A stretch of 64,000 nucleotides of DNA from Paenibacillus_E qinlingensis_A (GTDB lineage Bacteria; Bacillota; Bacilli; Paenibacillales; NBRC-103111), in the NCBI RefSeq assembly GCF_031455095.1, contig NZ_JAVDSB010000003.1, positions 511,779-575,778 of the forward strand, written 5' to 3'. Positions 25,103 to 34,270 of this stretch are shown here, piece by piece; position 1 is the stretch's first letter, and each line of letters opens with the position of its first letter. Below the pieces are notes generated by a model, which saw only the letters and a list, made by a program, of their open reading frames with translations, did not search any database and was not told where the DNA came from. Position numbers and translations under genes: made by a program.

Positions 25103-27155
25103 GCACGTAGAAAGGAAAATGCCGGGCTCCTTAAGAGAAGTCATCATAAGACAACCGTGGTGCGCGGCATTTTCAACAACTAATTCAACATTAGGCGAGG
25201 TATTGACGTCACCTGCTCATATACGCGAGCTTTCTAGTGAGCTTACCTGGGATGAGAGGCGCACGCTGCGTCTTGTGATGTCAACATTTGGCTGTCAGCC
25301 TTTTACGAAGGAGCGGTTGGAAAAAGAAGCGGTGCTCCAAATGGCTGGCGCGCAAATAAGCTTAGGGTTGTGGGGGCTCCGTCGATATGGGGTCATTGTT
25401 GCTTTTCGTAAGTCATGGGGAGACCAGCTGCTCATGTTACCAGAAGATGCCTTTGCGGTGTGGCAACAGGTTCTATTCCCTATATCAATAAATCCCTTTA
25501 AAGGGTCGGAAAGTCAACTTGAACCTCTAAGTTCTGGGGAGATTGGCGAATATGTGGGAGGCATTGAGGAAGAAGAAAGCCGCCAAATAAATCCTAGAGG
25601 GTTAGCTCAGCAATTGTTTCTTTTCATGGTCAGTTGTTCGCGGCAGCCTGCACTTCCCCTTACGAATAAAGGAACCTTACATAAGAAGTTAATTCACAAG
25701 CTTACTGAACATGTGAGTCTGCCCAAAAGAATAATCACGATGTCTGGACTTACGTATGCCTTCACAGACGTTTATAACGAGCCTGCCGCGTTGATGCTGG
25801 AATTGGCGTTACAGATGGGGTTTGTTTACAAAAATGAATGGGGTAACGGTTTCCTGATTCATCACCGGAACTTTGAGGCGTGGCTGCAAGGGACATATGA
25901 ACAACAGCAATTGCAGTTGTATCACATTTGGCGGCAGGCCTTAATTCCCGCACCCGTTTGGTTAGAGCATGGAATTGCCTTCATGGAGAGGTGCACTTCT
26001 CAGCAGTGGTATAGTTTGAATGAACTAACTCAAGCCATCTTGGCTTGTTGTTCAATCTCCCGAAAAACAATGGACGAGACCTCGCTGCAAGAGGATTTAC
26101 TGATGGTTTGGATGAAGCCATTGTCCTCTTTTCGTTTTATTGAATTGGCGCAGGAGCAGGGAGAGGATCTGTGGTTCAAATGGCTCATCAACCCTCAGCG
26201 CATTGAGGATGCCAATCTAGACTTTGAAAGAGAACCGTCACGCAAAAACAAGTCGACCGCAACGCTCTACGTTCAGCCCGATTTTGAAGTACTTCTACCT
26301 CCAGACGCGTCCCTTTACCTGGAATGGCGAATTGCGATGTTCAGTGACCTCGTGAACTCCGATATTGTACGTACCTATCGTTTGACCAAGGAAAGCTTTC
26401 AACGGGCGTTAGACCATGGACTGAAGAGCGCTGAAGTGATTCAATTATTGCAAGACAATGCTTACTATGAAATTCCTGAACAAGTGATTATTACTTTAGA
26501 ACAGTGGGAAGAGCAAAAGGATAAGCTCTATATGCAAGAGGTTACGCTGCTTCGCTGTCAATCTGTGGAAGTGGCGGAAGCACTGATTCGGAATGAAAAG
26601 TGCCGTATGTTGCTCGGTGAGCGCATTGGTGACTCCCATTTTATTATTTCACGTGAGCATGTAAAAGATGTGACCAAGTGTTTGGAAGCAATGGGCTTTC
26701 ATCCTAATCAAATTGCGAATATGTCTGTGGAAAAGGATGACGTGTTTCCCTCCTTGTCGCAGCCTGCCGCAGGCCTTTGCTACTCGCGAGATACGATTCA
26801 ATTATATGAAATTGATCCTTATTTGCCCCAGCCGGAGGAACACTATCCAGATATACAGCAGATCCCTGCTAGCTGGATCAAGGAGCTTCGCGACTATCAT
26901 GCTTCTACACGGAAGGATATGATTCGTAAAGCCATCGAATGGAAGAGTGTGCTGCAGTTGAGAAAAGAGGGGCGCGATTGCTTCATCATCCCTCGCATGC
27001 TGCGAGAAGATCGGACAGGTTGGATTCTAGAAGGTTGGGAAGAATATCAGGAGATTGCTTGGGCTAGCGAGGATTGGAACGAGATGAAGCTCATATTGCC
27101 AGGAATCAACGATGGAGGTGTGAGAGAAAAGGAAGAAACTCTTGGCGAACTGTGA
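25092..27155 (+). CDS. Helicase-associated protein with XPB/Ssl2-like C-terminal domain
   Basis: The 687-residue protein lacks Walker motifs. Residues about 390-510 (TLYVQPDFEVLLPPDASLYL ... RALDHGLKSAEVIQLLQ) match the helicase-associated domain found at the N-terminus of XPB/Ssl2-like proteins. The first 250 residues look like winged-helix repeats. In several Gram-positive lineages such a protein is encoded beside XPB, so it is probably an accessory subunit. It overlaps the XPB frame by 11 bases, with GAGGT inside the upstream gene as ribosome binding site. A Bax1-type nuclease, the archaeal XPB partner, is not recognisable here. Confidence 0.8.
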   Translation: MKYEHVERKMPGSLREVIIRQPWCAAFSTTNSTLGEVLTSPAHIRELSSELTWDERRTLRLVMSTFGCQPFTKERLEKEAVLQMAGAQISLGLWGLRRYGVIVAFRKSWGDQLLMLPEDAFAVWQQVLFPISINPFKGSESQLEPLSSGEIGEYVGGIEEEESRQINPRGLAQQLFLFMVSCSRQPALPLTNKGTLHKKLIHKLTEHVSLPKRIITMSGLTYAFTDVYNEPAALMLELALQMGFVYKNEWGNGFLIHHRNFEAWLQGTYEQQQLQLYHIWRQALIPAPVWLEHGIAFMERCTSQQWYSLNELTQAILACCSISRKTMDETSLQEDLLMVWMKPLSSFRFIELAQEQGEDLWFKWLINPQRIEDANLDFEREPSRKNKSTATLYVQPDFEVLLPPDASLYLEWRIAMFSDLVNSDIVRTYRLTKESFQRALDHGLKSAEVIQLLQDNAYYEIPEQVIITLEQWEEQKDKLYMQEVTLLRCQSVEVAEALIRNEKCRMLLGERIGDSHFIISREHVKDVTKCLEAMGFHPNQIANMSVEKDDVFPSLSQPAAGLCYSRDTIQLYEIDPYLPQPEEHYPDIQQIPASWIKELRDYHASTRKDMIRKAIEWKSVLQLRKEGRDCFIIPRMLREDRTGWILEGWEEYQEIAWASEDWNEMKLILPGINDGGVREKEETLGEL

Positions 27156-27206
27156 TATGATAGAAGTGTTATAGACTTTTTCGCGAGGAAGGATGGGGTT
27201 GTCGTA

Positions 27207-27656
27207 ATGTTACAAACAATGGAAACAGAAACACTCGATATGTCGGCTATCCTTATGCAGGCCTACGATATGGGGGATATGATTAATTCTTCTGCGGAAG
27301 TTGCAGATTATTTATATTGGAAGACCGCGGTTGAGAACAGCAAGGAAGTTAAAGATTTGCAAGCTGTTTTTGCTAGAAAGAAAGATGCTTTTGAGGAATG
27401 CGAGCGTTTTGGTCATTACCACCCTAGTTATCACGATGCATTAGCCGCTGTGAATGACGTGCAGGAGAAGCTGCTTGCAGTGGAAGCTGTTCGTAAATAT
27501 AAAGAAGCTGAAGATCGTTTGGACGACTTGTTGTTTACAGTTTCCACGACGATCGCTCATGCCGTATCGGATTCGATTAAAGTTCCGAGTAACAACCCGC
27601 TACCAACGGGAAAAGGCTGCAGCTCCGGTGGAAGCTGCAGCGGGAATTGCGGTTAA
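27207..27656 (+). CDS. ylbF: YlbF (RicF), RNA-maturation / competence regulator subunit
   Basis: The 149-residue helical protein belongs to the YlbF/YmcA family. Its C-terminal tail carries three cysteines (Cys138, Cys144, Cys148) in a Gly/Ser-rich stretch, like the cysteines by which the B. subtilis Ric complex (YlbF, YmcA, YaaT) holds 4Fe-4S clusters. That complex guides RNase Y processing and supports sporulation, competence and biofilm formation. The ATG follows a GGAAGGA site. In B. subtilis ylbG is next; here a convergent asparaginase gene lies between. Confidence 0.93.
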   Translation: MLQTMETETLDMSAILMQAYDMGDMINSSAEVADYLYWKTAVENSKEVKDLQAVFARKKDAFEECERFGHYHPSYHDALAAVNDVQEKLLAVEAVRKYKEAEDRLDDLLFTVSTTIAHAVSDSIKVPSNNPLPTGKGCSSGGSCSGNCG

Positions 27657-27663
27657 CACTCGT

Positions 27664-28668
27664 CTACAGGCGGAAATCAGGTCGGATTCGTCCGACCTCG
27701 GTTCCTTGCCAATTGTGGACAGCAGGCGTATGGAATGTCGCGAGCTCGCTAACTTCGGCTTCGGAGAGATAGTGGAGCTGCTTCAGCGCTTCGATCACCG
27801 CGGGATACAGAGCACGAATATTTCCGTCTTCCACTTTTAAGACGAAGCCGATTGCCAGCTCAGGTATGGAGAGAGCGAAGATGCCTTCGGCCCCCATTTT
27901 ACCTATGATTCGTCCTTGGGTTACCTCGATTAATCGCGTATCGAAGCGGTCGCTTCCTGCGAGGAATTGAGGATATTTTCGCACAGCCTCGACAATTCTC
28001 TGGCAAGCGTTTGCACGCCCCTCAGATAGCCCATCAGGGCTGCCCAAACGGGCAAAAGCAAGGGCGAGACGGTTGATCGGCATGCCGAACACGGGGACGC
28101 CGCAGCCGTCAATACCTAGTTCGATCTGCTCCTTCGGCACATCTGACATGGCGCTCACAGCATCTAACATGAGGACTTGAACAGGATGCTCTGGACTCAT
28201 GTACGTATCTGGTGAAGCACCCAGATGGCTGTTAAGAGATAGCATACCCGAATGTTTGCCCGAGCAATTGTTATGCAAGGTTGAAGGGGATTCTCCCCGT
28301 TCGCGCATCGCCTGTGCAGTTGCTGCGTGGTACGGCTCGTGCGCACCGCATTGCAGGTGCTTGGCGTGATACCTGAGCTTGCCCAGTATGCCTCGGGCCG
28401 TGCTCACGTGCTCGGCTTCCCCATTGTGGGAAGCACAGATAAGGGCAATTTCGGCTTCGGTCAGGCCGAAATGATCAGCAGCGCCGGATTCTATGACCGG
28501 CAGCGCTTGAATGAGCTTCGCCGTTGAACGGGCGAAGGTGAGTAGCTGTGGATCGCCTGCACCGTGCAGGAGCGTTCCTTGGGTGTCTACGACAGCGAGG
28601 TGGATGCGATGTATGCTTTCCGTTATATGTCCGCGAGACACGCGGACAATAGTGTCTGATGGCTTCAT
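27664..28668 (-). CDS. Asparaginase II family (Rhizobium AnsA-type) L-asparaginase
   Basis: The 334-residue enzyme has the family blocks RSTAKLIQALPVIESGA near residue 47, CASHNGEAEH near 83, LHNNCSGKHSGML near 131, and GIDGCGVPVFGMP. This family is unrelated to E. coli-type asparaginases and hydrolyses L-asparagine to aspartate and ammonia. The frame ends seven bases from the ylbF stop. A perfect 8-bp TTCG-loop hairpin at 27679-27698 lies inside its last codons. It sits between ylbF and ylbG on the opposite strand, an apparent insertion into a conserved pair. Confidence 0.88.
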   Translation of the reverse strand: MKPSDTIVRVSRGHITESIHRIHLAVVDTQGTLLHGAGDPQLLTFARSTAKLIQALPVIESGAADHFGLTEAEIALICASHNGEAEHVSTARGILGKLRYHAKHLQCGAHEPYHAATAQAMRERGESPSTLHNNCSGKHSGMLSLNSHLGASPDTYMSPEHPVQVLMLDAVSAMSDVPKEQIELGIDGCGVPVFGMPINRLALAFARLGSPDGLSEGRANACQRIVEAVRKYPQFLAGSDRFDTRLIEVTQGRIIGKMGAEGIFALSIPELAIGFVLKVEDGNIRALYPAVIEALKQLHYLSEAEVSELATFHTPAVHNWQGTEVGRIRPDFRL

Positions 28669-28715
28669 GTTGTGAGATCACTCCATACTAGGATTATTGA
28701 AAAGAGGTTGCAATC

Positions 28716-28979
28716 ATGATGATTGAGCGAAGCGGATTAATCATTTGGGTGAACGATATTAAAGCCGCCAGAAATTTGGAGCGGTTCGGTTCCCTTCATT
28801 ACATATCCAAGAAAATGAATTATGCAGTTCTTTATATACATGCGAGCAAATTGGAAGAAACCACACGCAGCCTCCTCAAGCTGCCTTACGTGAAGAAGGT
28901 AGAGAAATCATACCGTAATGAAATTAAAACGGAATATAGTAGTGACGTGCCTGACAAAACTAGATTTTACACGCTTTGA
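28716..28979 (+). CDS. ylbG: YlbG family protein (UPF0298)
   Basis: The 87-residue protein shows the family pattern: RSGLIIWVNDIKAARNLERF, then YISKKMNYAVLYI and a lysine-rich LPYVKKVEKSYR. Function is unknown; it is conserved next to ylbF in Bacillales. AAGAGG lies upstream of ATG 28716, and ATG 28719 is equally possible. A terminator with a long T-run follows. Confidence 0.9.
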   Translation: MMIERSGLIIWVNDIKAARNLERFGSLHYISKKMNYAVLYIHASKLEETTRSLLKLPYVKKVEKSYRNEIKTEYSSDVPDKTRFYTL

Positions 28980-28995
28980 GGCTGCAGTGCAAAAT

Positions 28996-29034
28996 GAAAG
29001 CTTCGCGAGAAGCTTTTTTCTTTTTTTTTTTTGT
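28996..29034 (+). terminator. ylbG terminator
   Basis: AAAGCTT ... AAGCTTT stem followed by a run of T residues broken by a single C. Confidence 0.88.
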
Positions 29035-29250
29035 CATTTGAAACCCTTGCCATTCAAGTTGGTGTGTCATCTCAGTAAGTTTTCTCAATTTTCCGAAAAT
29101 TAGGCATAGTTTGCTGACTTCATAAATAGTTATTAATAATTTTATATATTCTTCCATGGGAAAAAAAGTTATAATGTAGTAAAATATAACTTACAAAGCT
29201 TCTGGGAGTAGGTATTTGGTCCCATTTGAATTAGGAAAGGGGATGTGATC

Positions 29251-29688
29251 ATGAAAGATAAGGTGATGGGGCGATGGAGTACTTACGAACCATTCTTCGT
29301 ACAGCTGGGCGATAAGAAAGTAGCGGATATCGTGATCACGAATCATGCTAAGCTAAGATGGAGTGATCGCATTTCAAGCGATAACAATTCACTAGAGGAA
29401 ATTTGCGCTTTTCTTTGGGAGAAGCTTAAAAATGATAGCATGGTGCCTTATTATCGGAATGAAGAAGACGTTTATCTGATTGATGATGATTTAGTAGTTG
29501 TGGCCGAATTCTCACATCTGGAGCACGAGACTGATCTTGTTGGCAATCCCTTACACAAAATGATTATCGTTACCTTTCTAGGAAAAATGTCAGAGACCAT
29601 GGAGCTGCGTGATTTAAAATCATACTATTCCTGGTTGAGGCACTCTCGTCGTATGACATTGATTAAGAATAGCCGCAAACGTCGCTAA
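29251..29688 (+). CDS. Unrecognised conserved-looking 145-residue protein
   Basis: I do not recognise this protein. It is soluble, mixed alpha/beta, with an early TNHAKLRWSDRI segment recalling the H-A-x-x-R-x-x-x-R pattern of some small RNase-like or DUF4258-type folds. An acidic centre (NEEDVYLIDDDLVVVAEF) and a basic C-terminal tail (RHSRRMTLIKNSRKRR) follow. The ATG at 29251 has AAAGGGG eight bases upstream. It stands alone between two good terminators, with an AT-rich upstream region that includes TATAAT at 29170-29175. No neighbour looks like an antitoxin. Confidence 0.75.
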   Translation: MKDKVMGRWSTYEPFFVQLGDKKVADIVITNHAKLRWSDRISSDNNSLEEICAFLWEKLKNDSMVPYYRNEEDVYLIDDDLVVVAEFSHLEHETDLVGNPLHKMIIVTFLGKMSETMELRDLKSYYSWLRHSRRMTLIKNSRKRR

Positions 29689-29702
29689 TCATGGAATTCA
29701 TC

Positions 29703-29733
29703 AGAGTATGTCTAGGTGGACATACTCTTTTTT
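29703..29733 (+). terminator. Terminator of the unrecognised gene
   Basis: AGAGTATGTC-TAGGTG-GACATACTCT, a 10-bp perfect stem, is followed by TTTTTT. Confidence 0.93.
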
Positions 29734-29796
29734 GGCGTTCTTGATGGACTGCACGGGTTCGATTTCATATAATGGAGCTAAGAGAGGCGGTATTCC

Positions 29797-30708
29797 ATGG
29801 CACTTAACTTTCATCAATTACATATTTTCTATACCGTAGCGGAAAAAGGCAGTTTCTCACATGCAGCCGGTGCGTTACATATGACCCAGCCTGCAGTAAC
29901 CATGCAGGTACAATCTCTTGAAGATTACTTCGGCGTAAAGCTCTTTCATCGCAGCACGAAGAAGATTGAATTGTCCGAGGCGGGACGAGCACTGCTGCCT
30001 TTCGCCAAAAATAGCATTGAGCTGATTCGTGACACGGACGTTGCCATGTCCAAGTTTACAATGATGATTGAAGGACGGCTTCAATTAGGTGCTAGTTTAA
30101 CGATGGGGGAATATATACTGCCTCGTCTCCTAGGCCCCTTCAGCAAGGACTATCCGAACATTTCCGTCTCGATGAAAGTGATGAACACAGCGCAGATCCT
30201 GGATGAGGTGCTTAGTCACCAACTCAATTTCGGTCTTGTTGAGGCACCAATCCATCATCCAGATGTCCATACAGAACCGATTTTAAGCGACGAACTGCGC
30301 CTCATAGTACCTTCGGACCATCCGCTGGCGGATGCCCCGGTAGTTACCCTGGAGGAGTTGTTGAAGTATCCTTTTGTTTTGCGTGAACAAGGCTCTGGTA
30401 CGAGAAGGGTTATGGAGGAAGAGTTTGCGCGATGCAACATGGATTGTTCCACGATGAAGATTGTCATGGAACTAGGAAGCACGGGAGCAATTAAATCCGC
30501 TGTTGAAGCGGGGTTGGGTATATCTATTTTATCGCAATCTTCGGTCAAGCATGAGGTAACGCTAGGACTCTTTAAGGTGAAGAAAATTGAGAATATTACA
30601 TTTGAGCGCAGCTTTTATGCGATCTATCTAAACTCGACCTTGCTGCCAATTTCAGCAGTAAGCTTCATGACTTTTTTGCGACAAGAAGATTTAAGTCGGT
30701 TTCTATAA
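29797..30708 (+). CDS. LysR family transcriptional regulator (CysL/YwfK-like)
   Basis: The 303-residue regulator has an N-terminal winged helix-turn-helix (HQLHIFYTVAEKGSFSHAAG ... TQPAVTMQVQSLEDYFGVKL) and a two-lobed effector domain from residue 90. The pattern GASLTMGEYILPRLLG and REQGSGTRR resembles the CysL/CbbR branch. Its effector and targets are unknown. AGAGGCGG precedes the ATG. It lies 14 bases before the PHP gene and probably heads that operon, although LysR proteins usually control divergent genes. Confidence 0.88.
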   Translation: MALNFHQLHIFYTVAEKGSFSHAAGALHMTQPAVTMQVQSLEDYFGVKLFHRSTKKIELSEAGRALLPFAKNSIELIRDTDVAMSKFTMMIEGRLQLGASLTMGEYILPRLLGPFSKDYPNISVSMKVMNTAQILDEVLSHQLNFGLVEAPIHHPDVHTEPILSDELRLIVPSDHPLADAPVVTLEELLKYPFVLREQGSGTRRVMEEEFARCNMDCSTMKIVMELGSTGAIKSAVEAGLGISILSQSSVKHEVTLGLFKVKKIENITFERSFYAIYLNSTLLPISAVSFMTFLRQEDLSRFL

Positions 30709-30722
30709 CAGTGGGGGATATC

Positions 30723-31580
30723 ATGAAGAATCGAATGGAAGCAGATTTACACTCACATACAACAGCTTCTGATGGGACGCAATCGCCTAGAGAGAACGTT
30801 CAAATGGCTCTAGACGCAGGTCTAAGTGCAATTGCGATTACCGATCATGACACCATTTCGGGGGTTGCGGAAGCGCTAGCCGCAGGTTTAGAACTGGGCA
30901 TTGTCGTAGTTCCTGGCGTTGAAATCTCAACGGTTGCGAATGGCCAAGATATTCATATTCTCGGTTACTACATGAACATTGAGGATGAACGATTTTTACA
31001 GAGATTGTCCTCTCTACGTGATACGAGGGATATTCGTAACGAGATGATTATTGCGCGGTTACAGGAATTGGGCATTGAAATTACGATGGATGAAGTCCTG
31101 AAAGAAGTAGCAAATGTAAAACGCAAAGGGGACACGGTAGGGCGGCCACATATTGCTGCTGTACTTTTGAATAAAGGCTATGTAAGTACGATTACGGAAG
31201 CTTTCGATCGCTATTTAGCTACAGGGGCTGCTGCGTACGCTAATCCACCGCGAATAGAACCTGCAACGGCGATTACTTGGATTCACGAGGCTGGCGGTTC
31301 TGCGGTGCTTGCACACCCAGGTCTCTATCAGGATGATGCTCTGGTTGAGGCCATTACTACGCAGGGGATAGACGGCATTGAAGTGTATCATGCTGATCAT
31401 TCCCCTGTAGATGAGGAAAGATATAAGATCCTTGCTGAGCGTAAGGGGCTGTTGATGACCGCGGGATCTGATTTTCATGGTGTACGCGGCGGTGTTGCTT
31501 TCCATGCAGCAATCGGTTCCAAACGCATTGGCATGGATGTCGTTGAGCGTTTACAATCGTCGAAGGGGGAACGTGCATGA
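30723..31580 (+). CDS. PHP-domain phosphoesterase
   Basis: The 285-residue protein has the four PHP metal-binding motifs: DLHSHTTASDG, ITDHDT, VPGVEIST, and further His residues in VLAHPGLY and GSDFHG. Similar stand-alone proteins (YciV/TrpH group) dephosphorylate nucleotides such as 3',5'-bisphosphates; the substrate here is inference. ATG 30723 follows GGGGG by five bases. The stop overlaps the galU start (ATGA), so translation is coupled. Confidence 0.9.
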   Translation: MKNRMEADLHSHTTASDGTQSPRENVQMALDAGLSAIAITDHDTISGVAEALAAGLELGIVVVPGVEISTVANGQDIHILGYYMNIEDERFLQRLSSLRDTRDIRNEMIIARLQELGIEITMDEVLKEVANVKRKGDTVGRPHIAAVLLNKGYVSTITEAFDRYLATGAAAYANPPRIEPATAITWIHEAGGSAVLAHPGLYQDDALVEAITTQGIDGIEVYHADHSPVDEERYKILAERKGLLMTAGSDFHGVRGGVAFHAAIGSKRIGMDVVERLQSSKGERA

Positions 31581-32452
31581 AGAAAATACGCAAAGCTATT
31601 ATACCGGCGGCAGGATTAGGGACTCGTTTCTTGCCTGCGACCAAAGCGCAGCCCAAGGAAATGCTGCCTATTGTGGATAAACCAGCGATTCAATATATTG
31701 TCGAAGAAGCGATTGATTCCGGTATTGAGGATATTATTATTGTCACCGGGCGTAACAAGCGTGCAATTGAAGATCATTTTGACAAGTCCGTCGAGTTAGA
31801 GATGATGCTTGAAGAAAAGGGAAACACCCAACTGCTGGAGATTGTGAAGTCGGTATCCAATCTTGCGGATGTACACTATATCCGTCAGAAACAGCCGCTT
31901 GGCTTAGGCCATGCTATTCTTTGTGCGCGCAAATTTATCGGAGATGAGCCGTTCGCTGTTCTGCTGGGGGATGATATTCTTCAATCTTCTCCGCCAGGTC
32001 TTAAACAGATGATGGATATTTATGAGCAAACAGAAACCTCCGTCATTGCGGTTCAAGAAGTACCTTGGGCGGATGTTAGTAAGTACGGCATTATTTCTCC
32101 CGCGTCGAGTCGTGCACATTATCGCTTGATTGAGGATCTGGTAGAGAAACCGGATCGTGATCAAGCACCATCGAATTTAGCGGTAATCGGTCGTTATATC
32201 ATATTGCCTGAAATTTTCGGCATACTTGAGAAGCAAGAGCCAGGCCGCGGCGGTGAAATTCAATTAACAGACGCTTTGCGCGTATTGAATAAAGAGCAGC
32301 AGATGGCCGCATATCTCATGCAAGCGAAGCGGTATGATGTGGGGGACAAGCTGGGGTATATTGAAGCGACGATTGAGCTCGCCTTACAGCGTCCGGATCT
32401 GCAAGAGCAAGTTAGGGCCTATCTACTTGCATTAGTTAAGCAATGGGATTAG
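31577..32452 (+). CDS. galU: UTP-glucose-1-phosphate uridylyltransferase
   Basis: The 291-residue enzyme makes UDP-glucose for teichoic acid, glycolipid and exopolysaccharide synthesis. The N-terminal signature AAGLGTRFLPATKAQPKEML is the nucleotidyltransferase loop; LLGDDIL is the metal-binding motif, and GRGGEIQLTDAL the sugar-binding region. It is the counterpart of B. subtilis GtaB. It overlaps the PHP gene by four bases with GGGGGA as ribosome binding site and is followed by a terminator. Confidence 0.96.
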   Translation: MKKIRKAIIPAAGLGTRFLPATKAQPKEMLPIVDKPAIQYIVEEAIDSGIEDIIIVTGRNKRAIEDHFDKSVELEMMLEEKGNTQLLEIVKSVSNLADVHYIRQKQPLGLGHAILCARKFIGDEPFAVLLGDDILQSSPPGLKQMMDIYEQTETSVIAVQEVPWADVSKYGIISPASSRAHYRLIEDLVEKPDRDQAPSNLAVIGRYIILPEIFGILEKQEPGRGGEIQLTDALRVLNKEQQMAAYLMQAKRYDVGDKLGYIEATIELALQRPDLQEQVRAYLLALVKQWD

Positions 32453-32469
32453 TCACAGTCATATACATG

Positions 32470-32508
32470 AAAAACCTATCGAGATGTAGAATCCCGATAG
32501 GTTTTTTT
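32470..32508. terminator. Bidirectional terminator between galU and rqcH
   Basis: AAAACCTATCG ... CGATAGGTTTT is an 11-bp perfect stem with T-tracts both ways, between converging genes. Confidence 0.93.
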
Positions 32509-32515
32509 GGCATGT

Positions 32516-34270
32516 CTATTTAATCGTCACTTTCAATTGCTTGATCTCTTCCTCTTCCGGCGTTACATAAAGAGTTTTTTGATTCACATAAATGACAAAG
32601 CCGGGCTTCGAGCCGTTTGGCTTATGGACATGCTTGATCGTTGTGTAATCAACAGGAACTTGACTGGAGTTTTTGGCCTGACTGAAGTAGGCAGCTAGCT
32701 GCGCTGCTTCAAGCAAAGTTGTGTCGCTGAATTCGCCGCGTATTACGACGTGGGAGCCAGGTATATCTTTCGTGTGCAGCCAGGTATCCATGGATGATGC
32801 CAGGCGGTTTGTCAGATATTCGTTCTGCGTATTATTTTTCCCCACATAGATAGGCACGCCTTCGCTCGATTCGTAGCAGGCTAAAGCGGGCTTGTCTTTT
32901 TTCTTTTTCTTGCGCTGCTTCTTATTGCGGTCACGCACATAGCCTTGCTCCATAAGTTCATCGCGAATTTCTTCTATATCCGGCAATGAGGCGACACTCA
33001 ATTGTTGGAGCAGAGTGGTGAGGTAGGTAATTTCTTGATGTGTTTGGGTGATTTGTTCCTCTACGATAGCCGTGCTGTTTTTCAATTTCGTATATTTTTT
33101 AAAATAGCGCTGTGCGTTCTCCGCAGGTCCAAGGAGCGGGTCTAAGGGGATGGTGATCATCGCCTGATCTTCCTCATAGTAATTGATGGCTTGGACGGAT
33201 TTGTCACCCTTCTTTATCGTATGAAGCGAAGCGGTTAATAGCTCGCCTAGGATTCGAAATTTATCCGCATCTTTGGAGTCTTCGATCGTATCCTGGAGTT
33301 TTTCCAGTTTTTTAACATTTTTATTGACTTCATTCTGTAAAAACTTCAATAGGTCAGATACACGCTGTTTAACCGTATCTCGTTCGGCCTTGTCGCCATA
33401 AAATTGTTCCAAACACGCACTTGGCGTTGGATACGATTTCGTCGTACCTGCGATATGCGTGAGCGGCGTCATCGCAAAGCTCAGCTTGCCGGTCGATTCT
33501 TGCTCTACAATAACCGGTTCGTAGCGATTCTCGCGTGTGGCCATCATGATTTCGCTGAATGATTGCCATAGTGAGGATGTGTCTGCTGCCTCGTTTCGTT
33601 GCTTGCTTCGATACACAATTTCTTTGGCAATTAAGGGACTTAGTCCGCTGAATGCAGCAACTAATTGCTGCTCGGGCTGGATTGGCGCTGCATCTCCCTC
33701 GTGCGATTGCGTATTCGCTAGCGTTTGTACGAAAGCTTCAGCATCCACTTCTAATGGATTTTGCTTGTCTTGCTCCGGTGGTGCCACATACTTGCTGCCT
33801 GGCATGACAACACGATAAGAACTAATGGCTGGTGTAACATGATGAATACCATCGAGTATCGTGTCTGTTTCAGGGTCGAGGAGAATGATATTGCTATGGC
33901 GTCCCATGATTTCCACAATAATATACTTGAGGGAGACATCACCTAGTTCGTCACGATGACGAATTTGGAAACGAATGACCCGTTCCATGCCAATCTGCTC
34001 TACGGCTTCAATGACCCCGCTCTCGCAATATTTGCGAAGAAGCATGCAGAACATGGGGGCATCCATTGGATTTATAGATACTTGCTCTGTTGTTTGAACG
34101 CGTGGATAGGTAGGGTTAGCAGAAAGCAGCAGTTTCACGTTCTGCCTTTGGGTGCGAATTTGCAGGACAATATCATTTTCGCTCGGTTGATGAATTTTAT
34201 TAATTCGGCCTCCTACATACATTTGAAGCTCGTGAACAATTGCATGAAGGACGAGTCCGTCTAAAGCCAT
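32516..34270 (-). CDS. rqcH: RqcH, ribosome-associated quality control factor (NFACT family)
   Basis: The 584-residue protein has an NFACT-N domain (MALDGLVLHAIVHELQMYVG onward), helix-hairpin-helix and coiled-coil regions (about 280-430), a lysine-rich segment, and a C-terminal NFACT-R domain (WLHTKDIPGSHVVI). In B. subtilis RqcH (YloA) binds stalled 50S subunits and adds poly-alanine tails to nascent chains; older names call it a fibronectin-binding protein. The start is the ATG at 34270, with GGAG about 11 bases upstream; the longer frame to 34345 has no ribosome binding site. It is divergent from yloB, as in B. subtilis. Confidence 0.95.
   Translation of the reverse strand: MALDGLVLHAIVHELQMYVGGRINKIHQPSENDIVLQIRTQRQNVKLLLSANPTYPRVQTTEQVSINPMDAPMFCMLLRKYCESGVIEAVEQIGMERVIRFQIRHRDELGDVSLKYIIVEIMGRHSNIILLDPETDTILDGIHHVTPAISSYRVVMPGSKYVAPPEQDKQNPLEVDAEAFVQTLANTQSHEGDAAPIQPEQQLVAAFSGLSPLIAKEIVYRSKQRNEAADTSSLWQSFSEIMMATRENRYEPVIVEQESTGKLSFAMTPLTHIAGTTKSYPTPSACLEQFYGDKAERDTVKQRVSDLLKFLQNEVNKNVKKLEKLQDTIEDSKDADKFRILGELLTASLHTIKKGDKSVQAINYYEEDQAMITIPLDPLLGPAENAQRYFKKYTKLKNSTAIVEEQITQTHQEITYLTTLLQQLSVASLPDIEEIRDELMEQGYVRDRNKKQRKKKKKDKPALACYESSEGVPIYVGKNNTQNEYLTNRLASSMDTWLHTKDIPGSHVVIRGEFSDTTLLEAAQLAAYFSQAKNSSQVPVDYTTIKHVHKPNGSKPGFVIYVNQKTLYVTPEEEEIKQLKVTIK

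Noticed and set aside
29741..29773. TTGATG ... TATAAT before the LysR gene
   Set aside because: The 21-base spacer is too long for a standard sigma-A promoter.
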